Below, piece after piece: positions 1 through 12,758 of a stretch of DNA of 64,000 nt. The notes under the pieces are model-generated. The model made no database searches and was not told the DNA's origin. It saw only the letters and a list, made by a program, of their open reading frames with translations. Numbering within the stretch: the stretch's first letter is position 1; the number at the start of each line of letters is the position of its first letter. Position numbers and translations under genes: made by a program. Source of the stretch: Escherichia sp. E1V33 (GTDB lineage: Bacteria; Pseudomonadota; Gammaproteobacteria; Enterobacterales; Enterobacteriaceae); assembly GCF_004211955.1 (NCBI RefSeq), contig NZ_RHJI01000010.1, forward strand, positions 186,001 to 250,000, in the 5' to 3' direction.

Positions 1-305
1 ATGATGGTCAGCGAGGAAGCCAGCACTTCGATTTCGCCAGTCGCCATATCGCGGTTGATATTTTTTTCGTCACGCGCACGTACGGTGCCCGTCACCTGAA
101 TGCAGAACTCATTACGCAGTTCAGAGGCCAGCTTTAACGCGTCCGCACGATCCGGATCGAAAAATACCTGCACGATACCTTCGCGGTCGCGCATATCGAT
201 AAAGATCAGGCTACCAAGATCACGACGACGGTTGACCCAACCACACAGAGTCACCTGCTGCCCCACGTGGGACAAACGGAGCTGTCCACAATATTCTGTA
301 CGCAT
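1..305 (-). CDS. aspS: Aspartyl-tRNA synthetase, N-terminal part (partial gene)
   Basis: Only the first ~101 codons are inside the window; the gene runs off the left edge. The protein begins [10 protein letters not shown] and continues through the N-terminal OB-fold anticodon-binding domain ([20 protein letters not shown] region) typical of bacterial AspRS, which charges tRNA-Asp in the cytoplasm. The start is the ATG at 305. Sequence and the neighbouring yecD-yecE-yecN-cmoAB order match E. coli. The class II catalytic motifs lie outside the window, so integrity cannot be judged. Confidence 0.95.
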
Positions 306-404
306 GAGATATCCCTTAACTTAGCTGCCGGCGGATGTCCCCTGCTGCGCAGGTGACCTAAGTCGCAGCGTTAGCTGTATGTCACAACTGAATGAAAAAA
401 GGCG

Positions 405-436
405 GCTATTATACTGGAAATTCTGCCGCACCGTAA
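405..436 (-). promoter_or_regulatory. Candidate aspS promoter
   Basis: On the minus strand a perfect TATAAT lies at 413-408, about 100 nt before the aspS start. A weak -35 (TTACGG, 436-431) is spaced 17 bp upstream. This is inferred from consensus only. The rest of 306-615 holds no convincing gene; it separates the divergent aspS and yecD. Confidence 0.45.
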
Positions 437-615
437 GAGTCTGGCCCGTTCAGGAACGACTCGATACTACTTTATATCAGGCCTGGATTCAGACTCTACG
501 CCTGTTTGCTATAAAGGTGTTGCCCGAACACATAAAAATTAACAAAATTTGTCGTTCTGCCATCGGCTAATCGCATTAAGGTGAGAGGCACGATTTTGTT
601 TTGTCAGGAGTGATC

Positions 616-1182
616 ATGCTTGAACTTAATGCTAAAACCACTGCGCTAGTGGTGATCGATTTACAAGAAGGCATCTTACCTTTTGCCGGTGGTCCGCATA
701 CTGCCGATGAGGTGGTTAATCGCGCCGGGAAGCTGGCGGCGAAATTTCGCGCGAGCGGTCAGCCCGTGTTTCTGGTACGCGTTGGCTGGTCTGCCGATTA
801 CGCCGAAGCATTAAAACAACCGGTTGATGCCCCCTCACCGGCTAAAGTGTTACCCGAAAACTGGTGGCAACATCCCGCAGCGTTAGGTGCAACTGACAGC
901 GATATTGAAATCATCAAACGTCAATGGGGTGCATTTTACGGTACGGATTTGGAGTTGCAATTACGCCGCCGGGGTATCGATACAATAGTGTTATGTGGGA
1001 TCTCAACCAATATTGGCGTTGAGTCCACTGCCCGCAATGCCTGGGAGCTGGGCTTTAATCTGGTGATTGCCGAAGATGCCTGTAGCGCCGCCAGCGCGGA
1101 ACAGCACAACAACAGCATCAACCATATCTACCCACGCATCGCCCGTGTGCGCAGCGTGGAAGAGATCCTCCACGCGTTATGA
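616..1182 (+). CDS. yecD: Isochorismatase-family cysteine hydrolase YecD
   Basis: A 188-residue cytoplasmic protein of the isochorismatase/nicotinamidase-like hydrolase family. The expected catalytic triad is visible: Asp15 in VVIDLQEG, Lys101 in IIKRQW and nucleophile Cys127 in VLCGIST, where the conserved cis-peptide loop lies. The physiological substrate is unknown. The ATG at 616 is chosen over the in-frame TTG at 601 because an AGGAG ribosome-binding site (606-610) precedes it. The stop overlaps the yecE start (ATGA), so the two are probably translationally coupled. Length and sequence match E. coli YecD. Confidence 0.93.
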   Translation: MLELNAKTTALVVIDLQEGILPFAGGPHTADEVVNRAGKLAAKFRASGQPVFLVRVGWSADYAEALKQPVDAPSPAKVLPENWWQHPAALGATDSDIEIIKRQWGAFYGTDLELQLRRRGIDTIVLCGISTNIGVESTARNAWELGFNLVIAEDACSAASAEQHNNSINHIYPRIARVRSVEEILHAL

Positions 1183-1997
1183 TTTACATCGGTCTGCCAC
1201 AATGGTCGCATCCTAAATGGGTGCGTCTGGGGATAACCAGCCTGGAAGAGTATGCCCGCCACTTTAACTGCGTGGAGGGCAATACCACGCTATACGCCCT
1301 ACCGAAGCCAGATGTTGTCCTGCGCTGGCGCGAGCAGACCACGGATGATTTCCGCTTCTGTTTTAAGTTTCCTGCGACCATTTCTCATCAGGCAGCATTG
1401 CGTCATTGTGATGATTTAGCCAGTGAATTTTTGACCCGCATGGCACCGTTAGCACCGCGTATTGGTCAATACTGGCTGCAACTGCCCGCCACCTTCGGCC
1501 CGCAGGATCTACCAGCGCTTTGGCATTTTCTCGATTCTCTTCCTGGTGAATTTACCTATGGAGTGGAAGTGCGCCATCCGCAATTTTTCACCAAAGGGGA
1601 AGAGGAACAATCCCTTAACCGCGGTTTGCATCAGCGTGGGGTTAATCGGGTAATTTTAGACAGCCGTCCGGTTCATGCTGCACGTCCGCATAATGCAGCC
1701 ATTCGCGACGCCCAGCGAAAAAAACCTAAAGTTCCGGTACATGCTGTACTGACGGCGACAAATCCGCTGATCCGTTTTATCGGTAGTGATGATATGACGC
1801 AAAACCGGGAATTATTTCAGGTCTGGTTACAAAAATTAGCGCAGTGGCATCAGACCACTACGCCTTATCTTTTTTTACATACGCCAGATATTGCCCAGGC
1901 CCCGGAACTGGTACATACCCTGTGGGAAGACTTACGTAAAACGCTTCCAGAGATCGGAGCAGTTCCGGCTATTCCACAGCAATCTTCTCTTTTCTGA
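1179..1997 (+). CDS. yecE: DUF72 family protein YecE
   Basis: A 272-residue protein of the DUF72 (YecE) family, a TIM-barrel-like fold of unknown function. It opens with [14 protein letters not shown] and carries the family's internal [11 protein letters not shown] segment near residue 35. The start overlaps the yecD stop by 4 nt and yecN follows 52 bp downstream, so the three may be co-transcribed. No signal peptide or membrane segment is seen. The biochemical role is not established; full length and undisrupted. Confidence 0.92.
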   Translation: MIYIGLPQWSHPKWVRLGITSLEEYARHFNCVEGNTTLYALPKPDVVLRWREQTTDDFRFCFKFPATISHQAALRHCDDLASEFLTRMAPLAPRIGQYWLQLPATFGPQDLPALWHFLDSLPGEFTYGVEVRHPQFFTKGEEEQSLNRGLHQRGVNRVILDSRPVHAARPHNAAIRDAQRKKPKVPVHAVLTATNPLIRFIGSDDMTQNRELFQVWLQKLAQWHQTTTPYLFLHTPDIAQAPELVHTLWEDLRKTLPEIGAVPAIPQQSSLF

Positions 1998-2049
1998 ATT
2001 TGCCACCTATCATAGACAAGTGCCATCGGCCATTTTAAAGGGAGTTTGT

Positions 2050-4197
<2,148 letters not shown>

Positions 4198-4204
4198 AGG
4201 TCTG

Positions 4205-4316
4205 GTATTACTGCCTGATGCGGCGTGAACGCCTTATCCGGCCTACAAACCCTTGCTAATTCAATATATTGCAGGGACTATGTAGGCCTGATAAGCATAG
4301 CGCATCGGGCAGCTTT
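4205..4316. repeat. REP pair (BIME) between cmoB and torZ
   Basis: Two inverted REP-type units are visible: CCTGATGCGGCG...CGCCTTATCCGGCCTAC at about 4214-4246 and its inverted partner GTAGGCCTGATAAGC...GCATCGGGC at about 4281-4311. Such intergenic palindromes lie 3' of convergent genes in E. coli, as here between cmoB (+) and torZ (-). They can stabilise mRNA 3' ends or bind gyrase. Confidence 0.85.
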
Positions 4317-4361
4317 ACGTTTGCATAACCTCAGCGCCCGTTTCCGGGCGCTACCCGCATC

Positions 4362-6791
4362 TTATGCCTGAACAGCTGGCTGATCAAACGCCGTTAACTT
4401 CGGCGCATTGCCCGTATATTTTTCGATATACACCAGCGCAGAGTTACCGGCACAGGCATTTGCCAGCTGCGAGCTGGGGATATCCGCCGTTAACACGTTC
4501 GCACTGCCGTTTTTACACAAGCCATTTTCCAGATCCGGCCATGCGCCTTCATGCACGCATACCACGCCTTTTTTAATCCCGTCAGTCACCACGGCGCCTG
4601 TCAGGATCTGACCGCGTTTGTTCCAGACTCGCACCAGATCACCATTCGCAATACCAAAGCGGGCAGCATCTTCCGTGTGAATAGTGATCGGTTCACGATC
4701 GGCAACCGAATATTTTTTACGCAGTTCCGCATAGTTAAGCTGACTGTGTAAACGATGTGCCGGATGTGCGGTCAGAAGCTGCAACTGCTTCTCGTCGGCG
4801 GTGCCTTTCCATTCATCAGGAGCCAGCCAGGTCGGGTGTGCCGGGCAATCCTTATAGCCAAATTTCTCCAGCGTTTTTGAGTAGATTTCAATTTTGCCAC
4901 TTGGTGTACCCAGCGCATTTTTCACCGGATCTGCGCGGAAATCGCCATAGCGAACGAACTGCTCATTCTTCTCGCTGCGGCGCATTTCAAGCAATTTATT
5001 TTGCTGCCAGAAGGCATTAAACATCGGCATGGTGACGCGTTGCGCACGCGCACCTTTCTGAGCGGCATCATAGAAAAATTTCAGCCACGCCATTTCATCT
5101 CTACCTTCGGTATAGATCTCTTTTCCGCCTGGTTTCAGTAATTCCGCAAGGTCGGCAAACACGTCAAAATCGTTGCGTGCTTCAAATTGCGGAGCGACAA
5201 CCTGCTTCATCGGCACAATATGTTGGTTACTGTAATCGCCGGTCATCGTCAGATCATTGCGCTCGAACGATGTGGTGATCGGTAATACGATATCCGCGTG
5301 TTTAGCTGCCGCCGTCCAGTAGCACTCAGAAACGACGATCATCTCCGGTTTCTGCCAGGCTTTAATCAGACGATTAGTATCCTGGTGATGGGTAAAGTTA
5401 CCACCACCAGCCCACCAGATCATTTTGATATTCGGGTACGTTTGCTCTTTACCATTGTGCTGATATTTGCCGCCAGGATTTTCCAGCGCATCGACAATAC
5501 GCGCGACCGGAATCGCCGTCATTCCGCCATCATCAGCTTCCTCGTTTGCCTGTCCGGATATAGCCGCAGACATTTCCGGCAGTACGCCGCCAACTCGCGT
5601 CGGATTGCCGCCGTTGGAGTAATGATAAGAGAAACCAAAACCGCCGCCCGGTGTACCAATCTGCCCTAACATCGCCGCCAGCGTCACCAGCATCCAGTGT
5701 TTCTGTTCTCCGTATTGCTGGCGTTGGATCCCCCAGCCTGCCATCAGCATCGTGCGATTCGCTGCCATCAGTTCAGCGAGTTTGGCTATCTGCGCTTCCG
5801 GTACGCCAGTAATTTCCGCCGCCCAGGCCGCGCTCTTCGGCGTATTATCGTTCTTGCCAGTCAGATACTCTTCAAACTGCGGATAACCGGTGGTGTATTT
5901 CTCAAGGAAGGCTTTATCGTGCTTACCTTGTGTCATCAGGGTATGCGCGATGCCTAGCATCAGCGCCACGTCGGTCCCCATATTCGGCGCGATCCAGGTC
6001 GCGTTATCGCCAAAGAACTCGATTGTTTCGGAACGGATAGGGTCGATGGCAATCACCGGTTTGCCCGATTTCTTCAGCTGATGGAAGTATTCCAGCCCTT
6101 GTTCATCGGTACTGCTCCAGGCAATTTTTAAGGTATTAAGCGGGTTCATGCCCCACAACACCACCACCTGACTGTTTTCCAGAATCAGTGGCCAGGAAGT
6201 CTGCTGTTCATAGACCTCCACAGAACCGACGACGTGCGGCATGATCACCTGCGCAGCCCCGGTAGAGTAATCGCCACTATGCCCGGAATAACCGCCCGCC
6301 AGGTTCATATAACGTTGTAGTAAGGTTTGCGCTTTATGCAACACACCAGAAGAGCGCCAGCCGTAAGATCCGGCAAAAATGGCCGAAGGACCGTTGGCCT
6401 TGCGGATGCGATCGTGTTGCTCATGAATCAGTTTTAATGCCTGTTCCCAGCTCACCTGGACGTAACTGTCTTCGCCACGACCTTTTGCCGGTTGCAGTGG
6501 ATTATCGAGATAGCTTTTTCTCACCATCGGATGCTGAATACGCGCCGTAGTGTGTACCTGATCCGCCGCCGTCGACTGTAACGAGTTCGGGATGGTCTTC
6601 GCCAGCGCGCCTGTAGAAGAAACAATCTTACCGTCCTTCACTTCTACGTTCATCGCTCCCCAACGACCCGCGGTGAGTATTGTTCCGCCCTTCTCTTCTG
6701 CCCATGCGGGTAGCGGTGCTGCCGATGTCACCACCAGCGCTCCAGCGGCAATACCGCTGTGTTTAATAAATTCACGTCTTGTTAATGTCAT
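4362..6791 (-). CDS. torZ: Trimethylamine-N-oxide / biotin sulfoxide reductase TorZ (BisZ)
   Basis: A periplasmic molybdoenzyme of the DMSO/TMAO reductase family, reducing N- and S-oxides as terminal electron acceptors. The 809-residue form begins [10 protein letters not shown], a twin-arginine Tat signal with the RR pair at residues 5-6, followed by a hydrophobic stretch and a likely cleavage near PAWAEE. Molybdopterin-guanine-dinucleotide domains fill the rest. The start at 6791 is preferred to an upstream in-frame start because GGAGG lies just before it. The torY stop is 24 nt upstream, giving a torYZ operon; TorY should supply electrons. Confidence 0.96.
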   Translation of the reverse strand: MTLTRREFIKHSGIAAGALVVTSAAPLPAWAEEKGGTILTAGRWGAMNVEVKDGKIVSSTGALAKTIPNSLQSTAADQVHTTARIQHPMVRKSYLDNPLQPAKGRGEDSYVQVSWEQALKLIHEQHDRIRKANGPSAIFAGSYGWRSSGVLHKAQTLLQRYMNLAGGYSGHSGDYSTGAAQVIMPHVVGSVEVYEQQTSWPLILENSQVVVLWGMNPLNTLKIAWSSTDEQGLEYFHQLKKSGKPVIAIDPIRSETIEFFGDNATWIAPNMGTDVALMLGIAHTLMTQGKHDKAFLEKYTTGYPQFEEYLTGKNDNTPKSAAWAAEITGVPEAQIAKLAELMAANRTMLMAGWGIQRQQYGEQKHWMLVTLAAMLGQIGTPGGGFGFSYHYSNGGNPTRVGGVLPEMSAAISGQANEEADDGGMTAIPVARIVDALENPGGKYQHNGKEQTYPNIKMIWWAGGGNFTHHQDTNRLIKAWQKPEMIVVSECYWTAAAKHADIVLPITTSFERNDLTMTGDYSNQHIVPMKQVVAPQFEARNDFDVFADLAELLKPGGKEIYTEGRDEMAWLKFFYDAAQKGARAQRVTMPMFNAFWQQNKLLEMRRSEKNEQFVRYGDFRADPVKNALGTPSGKIEIYSKTLEKFGYKDCPAHPTWLAPDEWKGTADEKQLQLLTAHPAHRLHSQLNYAELRKKYSVADREPITIHTEDAARFGIANGDLVRVWNKRGQILTGAVVTDGIKKGVVCVHEGAWPDLENGLCKNGSANVLTADIPSSQLANACAGNSALVYIEKYTGNAPKLTAFDQPAVQA

Positions 6792-6815
6792 AACTTCCTC
6801 CCTGATCAACGAGGA

Positions 6816-7916
6816 TCACTGTTTCTCGGTAATATCTTTGGCGTTGTACTGGAAATACCGCGTTAAAATGTCCAGTTCGTTTTCGCTCATGCTGGTTCGT
6901 GCTCCCATTCCTTTGGCAATGGACGGCCACGCATTGACGGTGTAATGGTCGGCGGCAATAGGGGCATGACAACCAGCGCAATAGGTATCGTCAAGTTTTT
7001 CAGCGTATTGCCATAGCGGTTTACGGTCCGCTAATGCGGGATCGGTAAGCGCACCCTGTAAAGACGCCTGACGCCATTGATTGCCGTATTCGTCAGCCTG
7101 CCATTCCCCGTTTACCGTGAGCGCCTTGATACCTTCTTCACTTAATGTGGCTAGCGCCAGCCGTTGACCTGCCGCCAGGTAGAGCGTGTTTTCACTGCCC
7201 TGCATTTGATAACCCTGCAGCAGGACGATCGGCTGTTTGCCGCTGGCATCAACAACCGTGAGATCGGTGCCAGGATTCACAGTGGCCAGTTCACCTATGC
7301 GGGAAGGTTTGAAAGGATAAATATGTGCGCCATTGGTCACTGAAGTGGCGGCCTGGCTTTCCAGTTCATGCGCCGCGTTGTCATCCATTTTTATTTCTGG
7401 CGGGAAATGGGCAATCCCTTTATGACAATCAATACACGTTTCACCGTCCTTTTGCGCTTTGGTATGCATTTTCTGCGCAGATTCACTTTGCGATGCAATA
7501 TCCATCGCATCAAAAGAATGGCAACTACGGCACGTTGCAGAATCCGATGCTTTTAATTCCTTCCATACTGTTTCGGCCATTTCCTGACGGTGGGCCTCGA
7601 ACTTTTCGTCACTGTCTATTTTGCCGCTAACAAATTCATGATAAATATCTTTAGATGCTTTTAATTTAGCAAATAAATAATCCATCCCTGACTTTGGAAT
7701 ATGACAATCAGAGCATTCGGCACGTATGCCTTTTTGATTGGAAAAGTGGACGGTTCCCTGATATTCCTCAAACGGTTTGCTCATTGAGTGGCAGGAAAGA
7801 CAAAATGCTGTTTCCGATGTTTTGTGTAACGCTTTTTGTGCCAGTAATAAACCGCCAGCACCAACCACCACTGCTATCAGCAGAAAAAATAACCAAATGC
7901 GTTTTTTCCCTCGCAT
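6816..7916 (-). CDS. torY: Pentahaem c-type cytochrome TorY
   Basis: A membrane-anchored cytochrome of the NapC/NirT family that passes electrons from menaquinol to TorZ. One N-terminal transmembrane anchor covers about residues 7-27. Five CXXCH haem motifs are visible: residues 39-43, 68-72, 129-133, 161-165 and 313-317. The first four form the NapC-like core, and the fifth sits in a C-terminal mono-haem extension as in TorC/TorY. It is the first gene of torYZ. The 5' flank (7917-8223) is AT-rich and holds no gene that I can support. Confidence 0.96.
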   Translation of the reverse strand: MRGKKRIWLFFLLIAVVVGAGGLLLAQKALHKTSETAFCLSCHSMSKPFEEYQGTVHFSNQKGIRAECSDCHIPKSGMDYLFAKLKASKDIYHEFVSGKIDSDEKFEAHRQEMAETVWKELKASDSATCRSCHSFDAMDIASQSESAQKMHTKAQKDGETCIDCHKGIAHFPPEIKMDDNAAHELESQAATSVTNGAHIYPFKPSRIGELATVNPGTDLTVVDASGKQPIVLLQGYQMQGSENTLYLAAGQRLALATLSEEGIKALTVNGEWQADEYGNQWRQASLQGALTDPALADRKPLWQYAEKLDDTYCAGCHAPIAADHYTVNAWPSIAKGMGARTSMSENELDILTRYFQYNAKDITEKQ

Positions 7917-8223
7917 AGATTCCTCTAATTAAATTCCAGGACATCGAAATCATTATATAATTAAATATACAACGAATTAATAACTCACTAAATTCGGCAC
8001 AACACTGCCTGAAATAATCGATAAAAAATATGATTTATTACAACTTAATCATTAATTATTAAAGAAGAACTCACTCGTTATTCTGATATATGTTTGCCAG
8101 TTTTGATAATTTAAATTACATAATTATTATGAATATATAAGACATTTTTAGCCCACCGATTTGCGCACTGTTACCAGCTCAACACGCCTGGATAATCGTT
8201 CATTATTTGTACTGCCAGAGGAT

Positions 8224-8257
8224 AAAAAAAGGCCCCTGTTGAAATTGCAGGGGCCTG
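8224..8257 (-). terminator. Intrinsic terminator after cutC
   Basis: On the minus strand an 8-bp GC-rich stem (CAGGGGCC with GGCCCCTG) with an 8-nt loop is followed by seven U residues. It lies about 45 nt past the cutC stop and is a textbook Rho-independent terminator. Confidence 0.9.
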
Positions 8258-8302
8258 GTACGAGCAAGCATCATATTGGGCGACATGATGCAACGGTAAA
8301 AA

Positions 8303-9058
<756 letters not shown>

Positions 9059-9062
9059 TTAA

Positions 9063-9629
9063 TTACACCGACTGTTCACTGGCGACGATCTCTTCAATGG
9101 ACCACGGATGAAACTTAATGGTTGTTCTGCCGTCGGTAACTGCCAGTGTCGGATTCGGTAATCGTTCATGCTCGCCTTTTGGTGAACTGGTTTTAACCGA
9201 GATCCCCTGCAGGCTAAGTCCTTCATCAGAAAGCAACGCCAGCGCGCGGGCATTCAGCGTTTCTGGCTCGCCCGGCAGAACGATTTCGATATGCTCCCAA
9301 CCTTCGTGCGGGTAACGTTTTTCTCCCGGCCACGGTAACTCAACAATGGAAAATTGCCAGTGAGCAACCTGCACCGGTTCGTGCAATTTAAACAGACAAA
9401 TTGGTCTGCCATTGATCATATTTTCTGACAGGAGTTCGCCGCACTGTTCAAACCCGCGACGCCAGCGTTCAGCGGTAGCGTTTTGATGGCAACGCAAAGA
9501 AATGTGATCGGCAGCCAGCGGGGTGATATCCAGACCCAGACGACGGGAAAGTTCGTCTAATGCATGGATAAATCGCGGTAAATCTGTTGCAATATCCTGC
9601 AACTCGTCGATAGATTGCCAGTTCGCCAT
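9063..9629 (-). CDS. yecM: VOC-superfamily protein YecM
   Basis: A 188-residue protein of the YecM family, related by fold to the vicinal-oxygen-chelate/glyoxalase superfamily. A metal-dependent enzymatic role has been proposed but no substrate is known. The start MANWQSIDEL at 9629 follows E. coli YecM; an in-frame GTG two codons earlier is possible, since the ribosome-binding site (GAAGAG) is close to both. It is upstream of cutC in the same transcription unit and divergent from argS with a 215-bp spacer. Confidence 0.9.
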   Translation of the reverse strand: MANWQSIDELQDIATDLPRFIHALDELSRRLGLDITPLAADHISLRCHQNATAERWRRGFEQCGELLSENMINGRPICLFKLHEPVQVAHWQFSIVELPWPGEKRYPHEGWEHIEIVLPGEPETLNARALALLSDEGLSLQGISVKTSSPKGEHERLPNPTLAVTDGRTTIKFHPWSIEEIVASEQSV

Positions 9630-9844
9630 AATCACTCTTCGTCTTTCAGTAAAAGCGTTAATTTACCCTGTTGCCCTTCCCCAACCAACCGCTGATTTCG
9701 TGCAGTACCCGATGCAATAGTAAAAACGGCAATGCGCCGCGCGCACGTTGCTGACGAAAACAGCCATTTGCAGTATACTCCCGCCCTAATTTCTTTAACT
9801 GGTGCGGGCAATTTTTGCTCGCTTCATCAATGTAAGGTATTCCG

Positions 9845-11578
9845 GTGAATATTCAGGCTCTTCTCTCAGAAAAAGTCCGTCAGGCCATGATTGCGGCAGG
9901 CGCGCCTGCGGATTGCGAACCGCAGGTTCGCCAGTCAGCAAAAGTTCAGTTCGGCGACTATCAGGCTAACGGCATGATGGCAGTTGCTAAAAAACTGGGT
10001 ATGGCACCGCGACAATTGGCAGAGCAGGTGCTGACTCATCTGGATCTTAGCGGTATCGCCAGCAAAGTTGAGATTGCAGGTCCGGGCTTTATCAATATTT
10101 TCCTTGATCCGGCATTCCTTGCTGAACATGTTCAACAGGCGCTGGCGTCCGATCGACTTGGTATTGCTACGCCAGAAAAACAGACCATTGTGGTTGACTA
10201 CTCTGCGCCGAACGTGGCGAAAGAGATGCACGTCGGTCACCTGCGTTCCACCATCATTGGTGATGCGGCAGTACGTACCCTCGAGTTCCTCGGTCACAAA
10301 GTGATTCGCGCGAACCACGTCGGCGACTGGGGTACTCAGTTCGGTATGCTGATTGCGTGGCTGGAAAAACAGCAGCAGGAAAACGCTGGTGAAATGGAAC
10401 TGGCTGACCTTGAAGGTTTCTACCGCGACGCGAAAAAACATTACGATGAAGATGAAGAGTTCGCCGAGCGCGCACGTAACTACGTGGTAAAACTGCAAAG
10501 CGGTGACGAATACTTCCGCGAGATGTGGCGCAAACTGGTCGACATCACCATGACGCAGAACCAGATCACCTACGATCGTCTGAACGTGACGTTGACCCGC
10601 GATGACGTCATGGGTGAAAGCCTGTACAACCCAATGCTACCGGGTATCGTGGCGGACCTGAAAGCCAAAGGTCTGGCAGTAGAAAGTGAAGGCGCGACCG
10701 TTGTATTCCTTGATGAGTTCAAAAATAAGGAAGGCGAACCGATGGGCGTTATCATTCAGAAGAAAGATGGCGGCTATCTCTATACCACCACTGATATCGC
10801 CTGTGCGAAATATCGTTACGAAACACTGCATGCTGACCGCGTGCTGTATTACATCGACTCCCGCCAGCATCAACACCTGATGCAGGCCTGGGCTATCGTC
10901 CGTAAAGCGGGCTACGTGCCAGAATCAGTGCCGCTGGAACACCACATGTTCGGCATGATGCTGGGTAAAGACGGCAAACCGTTCAAAACCCGCGCGGGTG
11001 GTACAGTGAAACTGGCCGATCTGCTTGATGAAGCACTGGAACGCGCACGCCGTCTGGTAGCAGAGAAGAACCCAGACATGCCAGCTGACGAGCTGGAAAA
11101 ACTGGCTAATGCCGTGGGTATCGGCGCAGTGAAATATGCGGATCTCTCCAAAAACCGCACCACCGACTACATCTTCGATTGGGATAACATGCTGGCATTC
11201 GAGGGTAACACTGCGCCATACATGCAGTATGCCTATACGCGTGTGTTGTCCGTGTTCCGTAAAGCGGAAATTACTGAAGAACAACTGGCTGCAGCTCCGG
11301 TAATCATTCGTGAAGATCGTGAAGCGCAACTGGCTGCTCGCCTGCTGCAGTTTGAAGAGACGCTCACTGTGGTTGCCCGTGAAGGAACCCCGCACGTGAT
11401 GTGTGCTTACCTGTACGATCTGGCCGGTCTGTTCTCTGGCTTCTATGAGCATTGCCCGATCCTCAGCGCAGAAAACGAAGAAGTGCGTAACAGCCGTCTG
11501 AAACTGGCTCAACTGACGGCGAAAACGCTGAAGCTGGGTCTGGATACGCTGGGTATTGAGACTGTAGAGCGTATGTAA
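9845..11578 (+). CDS. argS: Arginyl-tRNA synthetase
   Basis: A class I aminoacyl-tRNA synthetase that charges tRNA-Arg. The 577-residue protein starts at a GTG (9845), as in E. coli. The HIGH-type signature appears as HVGH at residues 129-132, within the ATP-binding Rossmann fold; the C-terminal half is the helical anticodon-binding domain ending LGIETVERM. It is a stand-alone gene with its own intrinsic terminator about 20 nt downstream. No defects are visible. Confidence 0.98.
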   Translation: MNIQALLSEKVRQAMIAAGAPADCEPQVRQSAKVQFGDYQANGMMAVAKKLGMAPRQLAEQVLTHLDLSGIASKVEIAGPGFINIFLDPAFLAEHVQQALASDRLGIATPEKQTIVVDYSAPNVAKEMHVGHLRSTIIGDAAVRTLEFLGHKVIRANHVGDWGTQFGMLIAWLEKQQQENAGEMELADLEGFYRDAKKHYDEDEEFAERARNYVVKLQSGDEYFREMWRKLVDITMTQNQITYDRLNVTLTRDDVMGESLYNPMLPGIVADLKAKGLAVESEGATVVFLDEFKNKEGEPMGVIIQKKDGGYLYTTTDIACAKYRYETLHADRVLYYIDSRQHQHLMQAWAIVRKAGYVPESVPLEHHMFGMMLGKDGKPFKTRAGGTVKLADLLDEALERARRLVAEKNPDMPADELEKLANAVGIGAVKYADLSKNRTTDYIFDWDNMLAFEGNTAPYMQYAYTRVLSVFRKAEITEEQLAAAPVIIREDREAQLAARLLQFEETLTVVAREGTPHVMCAYLYDLAGLFSGFYEHCPILSAENEEVRNSRLKLAQLTAKTLKLGLDTLGIETVERM

Positions 11579-11596
11579 TCGATTTTTCGTGAGAGT

Positions 11597-11632
11597 AAAG
11601 CCTGATCAGCAGCACCTGATCAGGCTTTTTTT
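11597..11632 (+). terminator. Intrinsic terminator of argS
   Basis: A perfect stem of about 12 bp (AAAGCCTGATCAG pairing with CTGATCAGGCTTT) around a short loop is followed by a T-rich tract, directly after the argS stop. Confidence 0.92.
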
Positions 11633-11755
11633 ATTACCATCTAAATGTATTCTGAAAATAGACATGCCATTGTTTTCACGCTGTTGAGTAAGAGGCCAGA
11701 AGCGTAATATCCAGCTCCAGGGAAACGATAATGGTTGAATTTAAGGAATACAGCA

Positions 11756-12244
11756 GTGTTTAAATTTATTGTATTAACATTGGGCATTATCTCTTGCCAG
11801 GCTTACGCAGAAGATACGGTTATAGTCAATGACCATGACATTTCAGCCATAAAAGATTGTTGGCAAAAAAATTCAGATGATGATACTGACATTAACGTGA
11901 TCAAATCATGCCTGCGACAAGAATACAATCTCGTCGATGCGCAATTAAATAAAGCCTATGGTGAAGCTTATCGTTATATAGAACAAGTGCCACGCACAGG
12001 TGCAAAAAAACCTGATACCGAACAACTTAACTTGCTTAAAAAATCACAGCGTGCCTGGCTGGACTTTAGGGACAAAGAATGTGAATTAATCCTTTCAAAC
12101 GAGGACGTTCAGGATTTAAGTAACCCTTATTCTGAATCAGAATGGCTATCTTGTATGATCATACAGACCAATACGCGAACTCGCCAGTTGCAGCTATACC
12201 GTAACTCTGAAGATTTTTATCCAAGCCCTTTAACAAGAGGATAA
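11756..12244 (+). CDS. yecT: LprI/DUF1311-type secreted protein YecT
   Basis: A small exported protein of the lysozyme-inhibitor-LprI-like (DUF1311) family; the function in E. coli is unproven. From the GTG at 11756 it begins MFKFIVLTLG with a signal peptide cleaved near CQAYA-ED. The mature part has paired cysteines and the family's LKKSQRAWLDFRDKEC motif. AAGGA at 11743-11747 is ideally spaced for this GTG. An in-frame TTG at 11735 would add seven residues. The ATG at 11731 is out of frame, so any start annotated there would be wrong. Confidence 0.8.
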   Translation: MFKFIVLTLGIISCQAYAEDTVIVNDHDISAIKDCWQKNSDDDTDINVIKSCLRQEYNLVDAQLNKAYGEAYRYIEQVPRTGAKKPDTEQLNLLKKSQRAWLDFRDKECELILSNEDVQDLSNPYSESEWLSCMIIQTNTRTRQLQLYRNSEDFYPSPLTRG

Positions 12245-12259
12245 TTCACATATTGCTGG

Positions 12260-12307
12260 CATGTTTTGTTGCAAGCTATTCCTGATAAGTAATTGCAACA
12301 AAACATG
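12260..12307 (+). terminator. Long hairpin terminator after yecT
   Basis: A perfect 15-bp stem (CATGTTTTGTTGCAA with TTGCAACAAAACATG) encloses an 18-nt loop. A CCTTTTT tract follows on the plus strand. The stem is much longer than usual and sits between the convergent yecT and flhE, so it may serve both strands. Confidence 0.75.
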
Positions 12308-12365
12308 GAGCCTTTTTCACTAATTTATTAAACATGCTCGTGAGCACGTAATATTTATTTGTCCT

Positions 12366-12758
12366 TCAGCGATAATTAACAATCACTTCATTACGTTGTA
12401 CTCTTAGCGGCGGAATTAACCGCCCACCGCCAGGCACTTCCCAGATAAAGCGCAACGGTTCTGCCGTCGGTATACCGGAAAAGGCCACGGTGGTTCCGCT
12501 CTGCCCATCTAATTCGACACAACGAGATTGTGAACACAAGCGAACCCGCAGTCCTGCTGGTGTCGGGCCGATAAGCTGATAACGCCACGCCACCAGCGTC
12601 ATCAATCCTGAAGCAGGTTGTCGCGAAGAAAGAGGCGCAGAAGACATCGACTCACCGCGATGATTTAGCGTAATTCCTACACTACTTGCCTGCCACATCC
12701 CCTCCCCGGCGGCTTGCGCCATCACCGGAAACAACAGCATAGCCAATAAGGTTCTCAT
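12366..12758 (-). CDS. flhE: Flagellar protein FlhE
   Basis: A periplasmic accessory protein of the flagellar export system, reported to limit proton leakage through the export gate. The 130-residue precursor has a signal peptide MRTLLAMLLFPVMAQA. The mature part is a small beta-rich domain with one CSQSRC disulfide candidate near residue 75. Its start overlaps the flhA stop by one nucleotide, and it is the last gene of the flhBAE operon. Confidence 0.95.
   Translation of the reverse strand: MRTLLAMLLFPVMAQAAGEGMWQASSVGITLNHRGESMSSAPLSSRQPASGLMTLVAWRYQLIGPTPAGLRVRLCSQSRCVELDGQSGTTVAFSGIPTAEPLRFIWEVPGGGRLIPPLRVQRNEVIVNYR

Noticed and set aside
379-570. 63-codon ORF between aspS and yecD
   Set aside because: No ribosome-binding site or known similarity, and it overlaps the probable aspS promoter.
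9935-10498. 187-codon minus-strand ORF inside argS
   Set aside because: Antisense shadow of a highly conserved synthetase gene; no similarity or ribosome-binding site.
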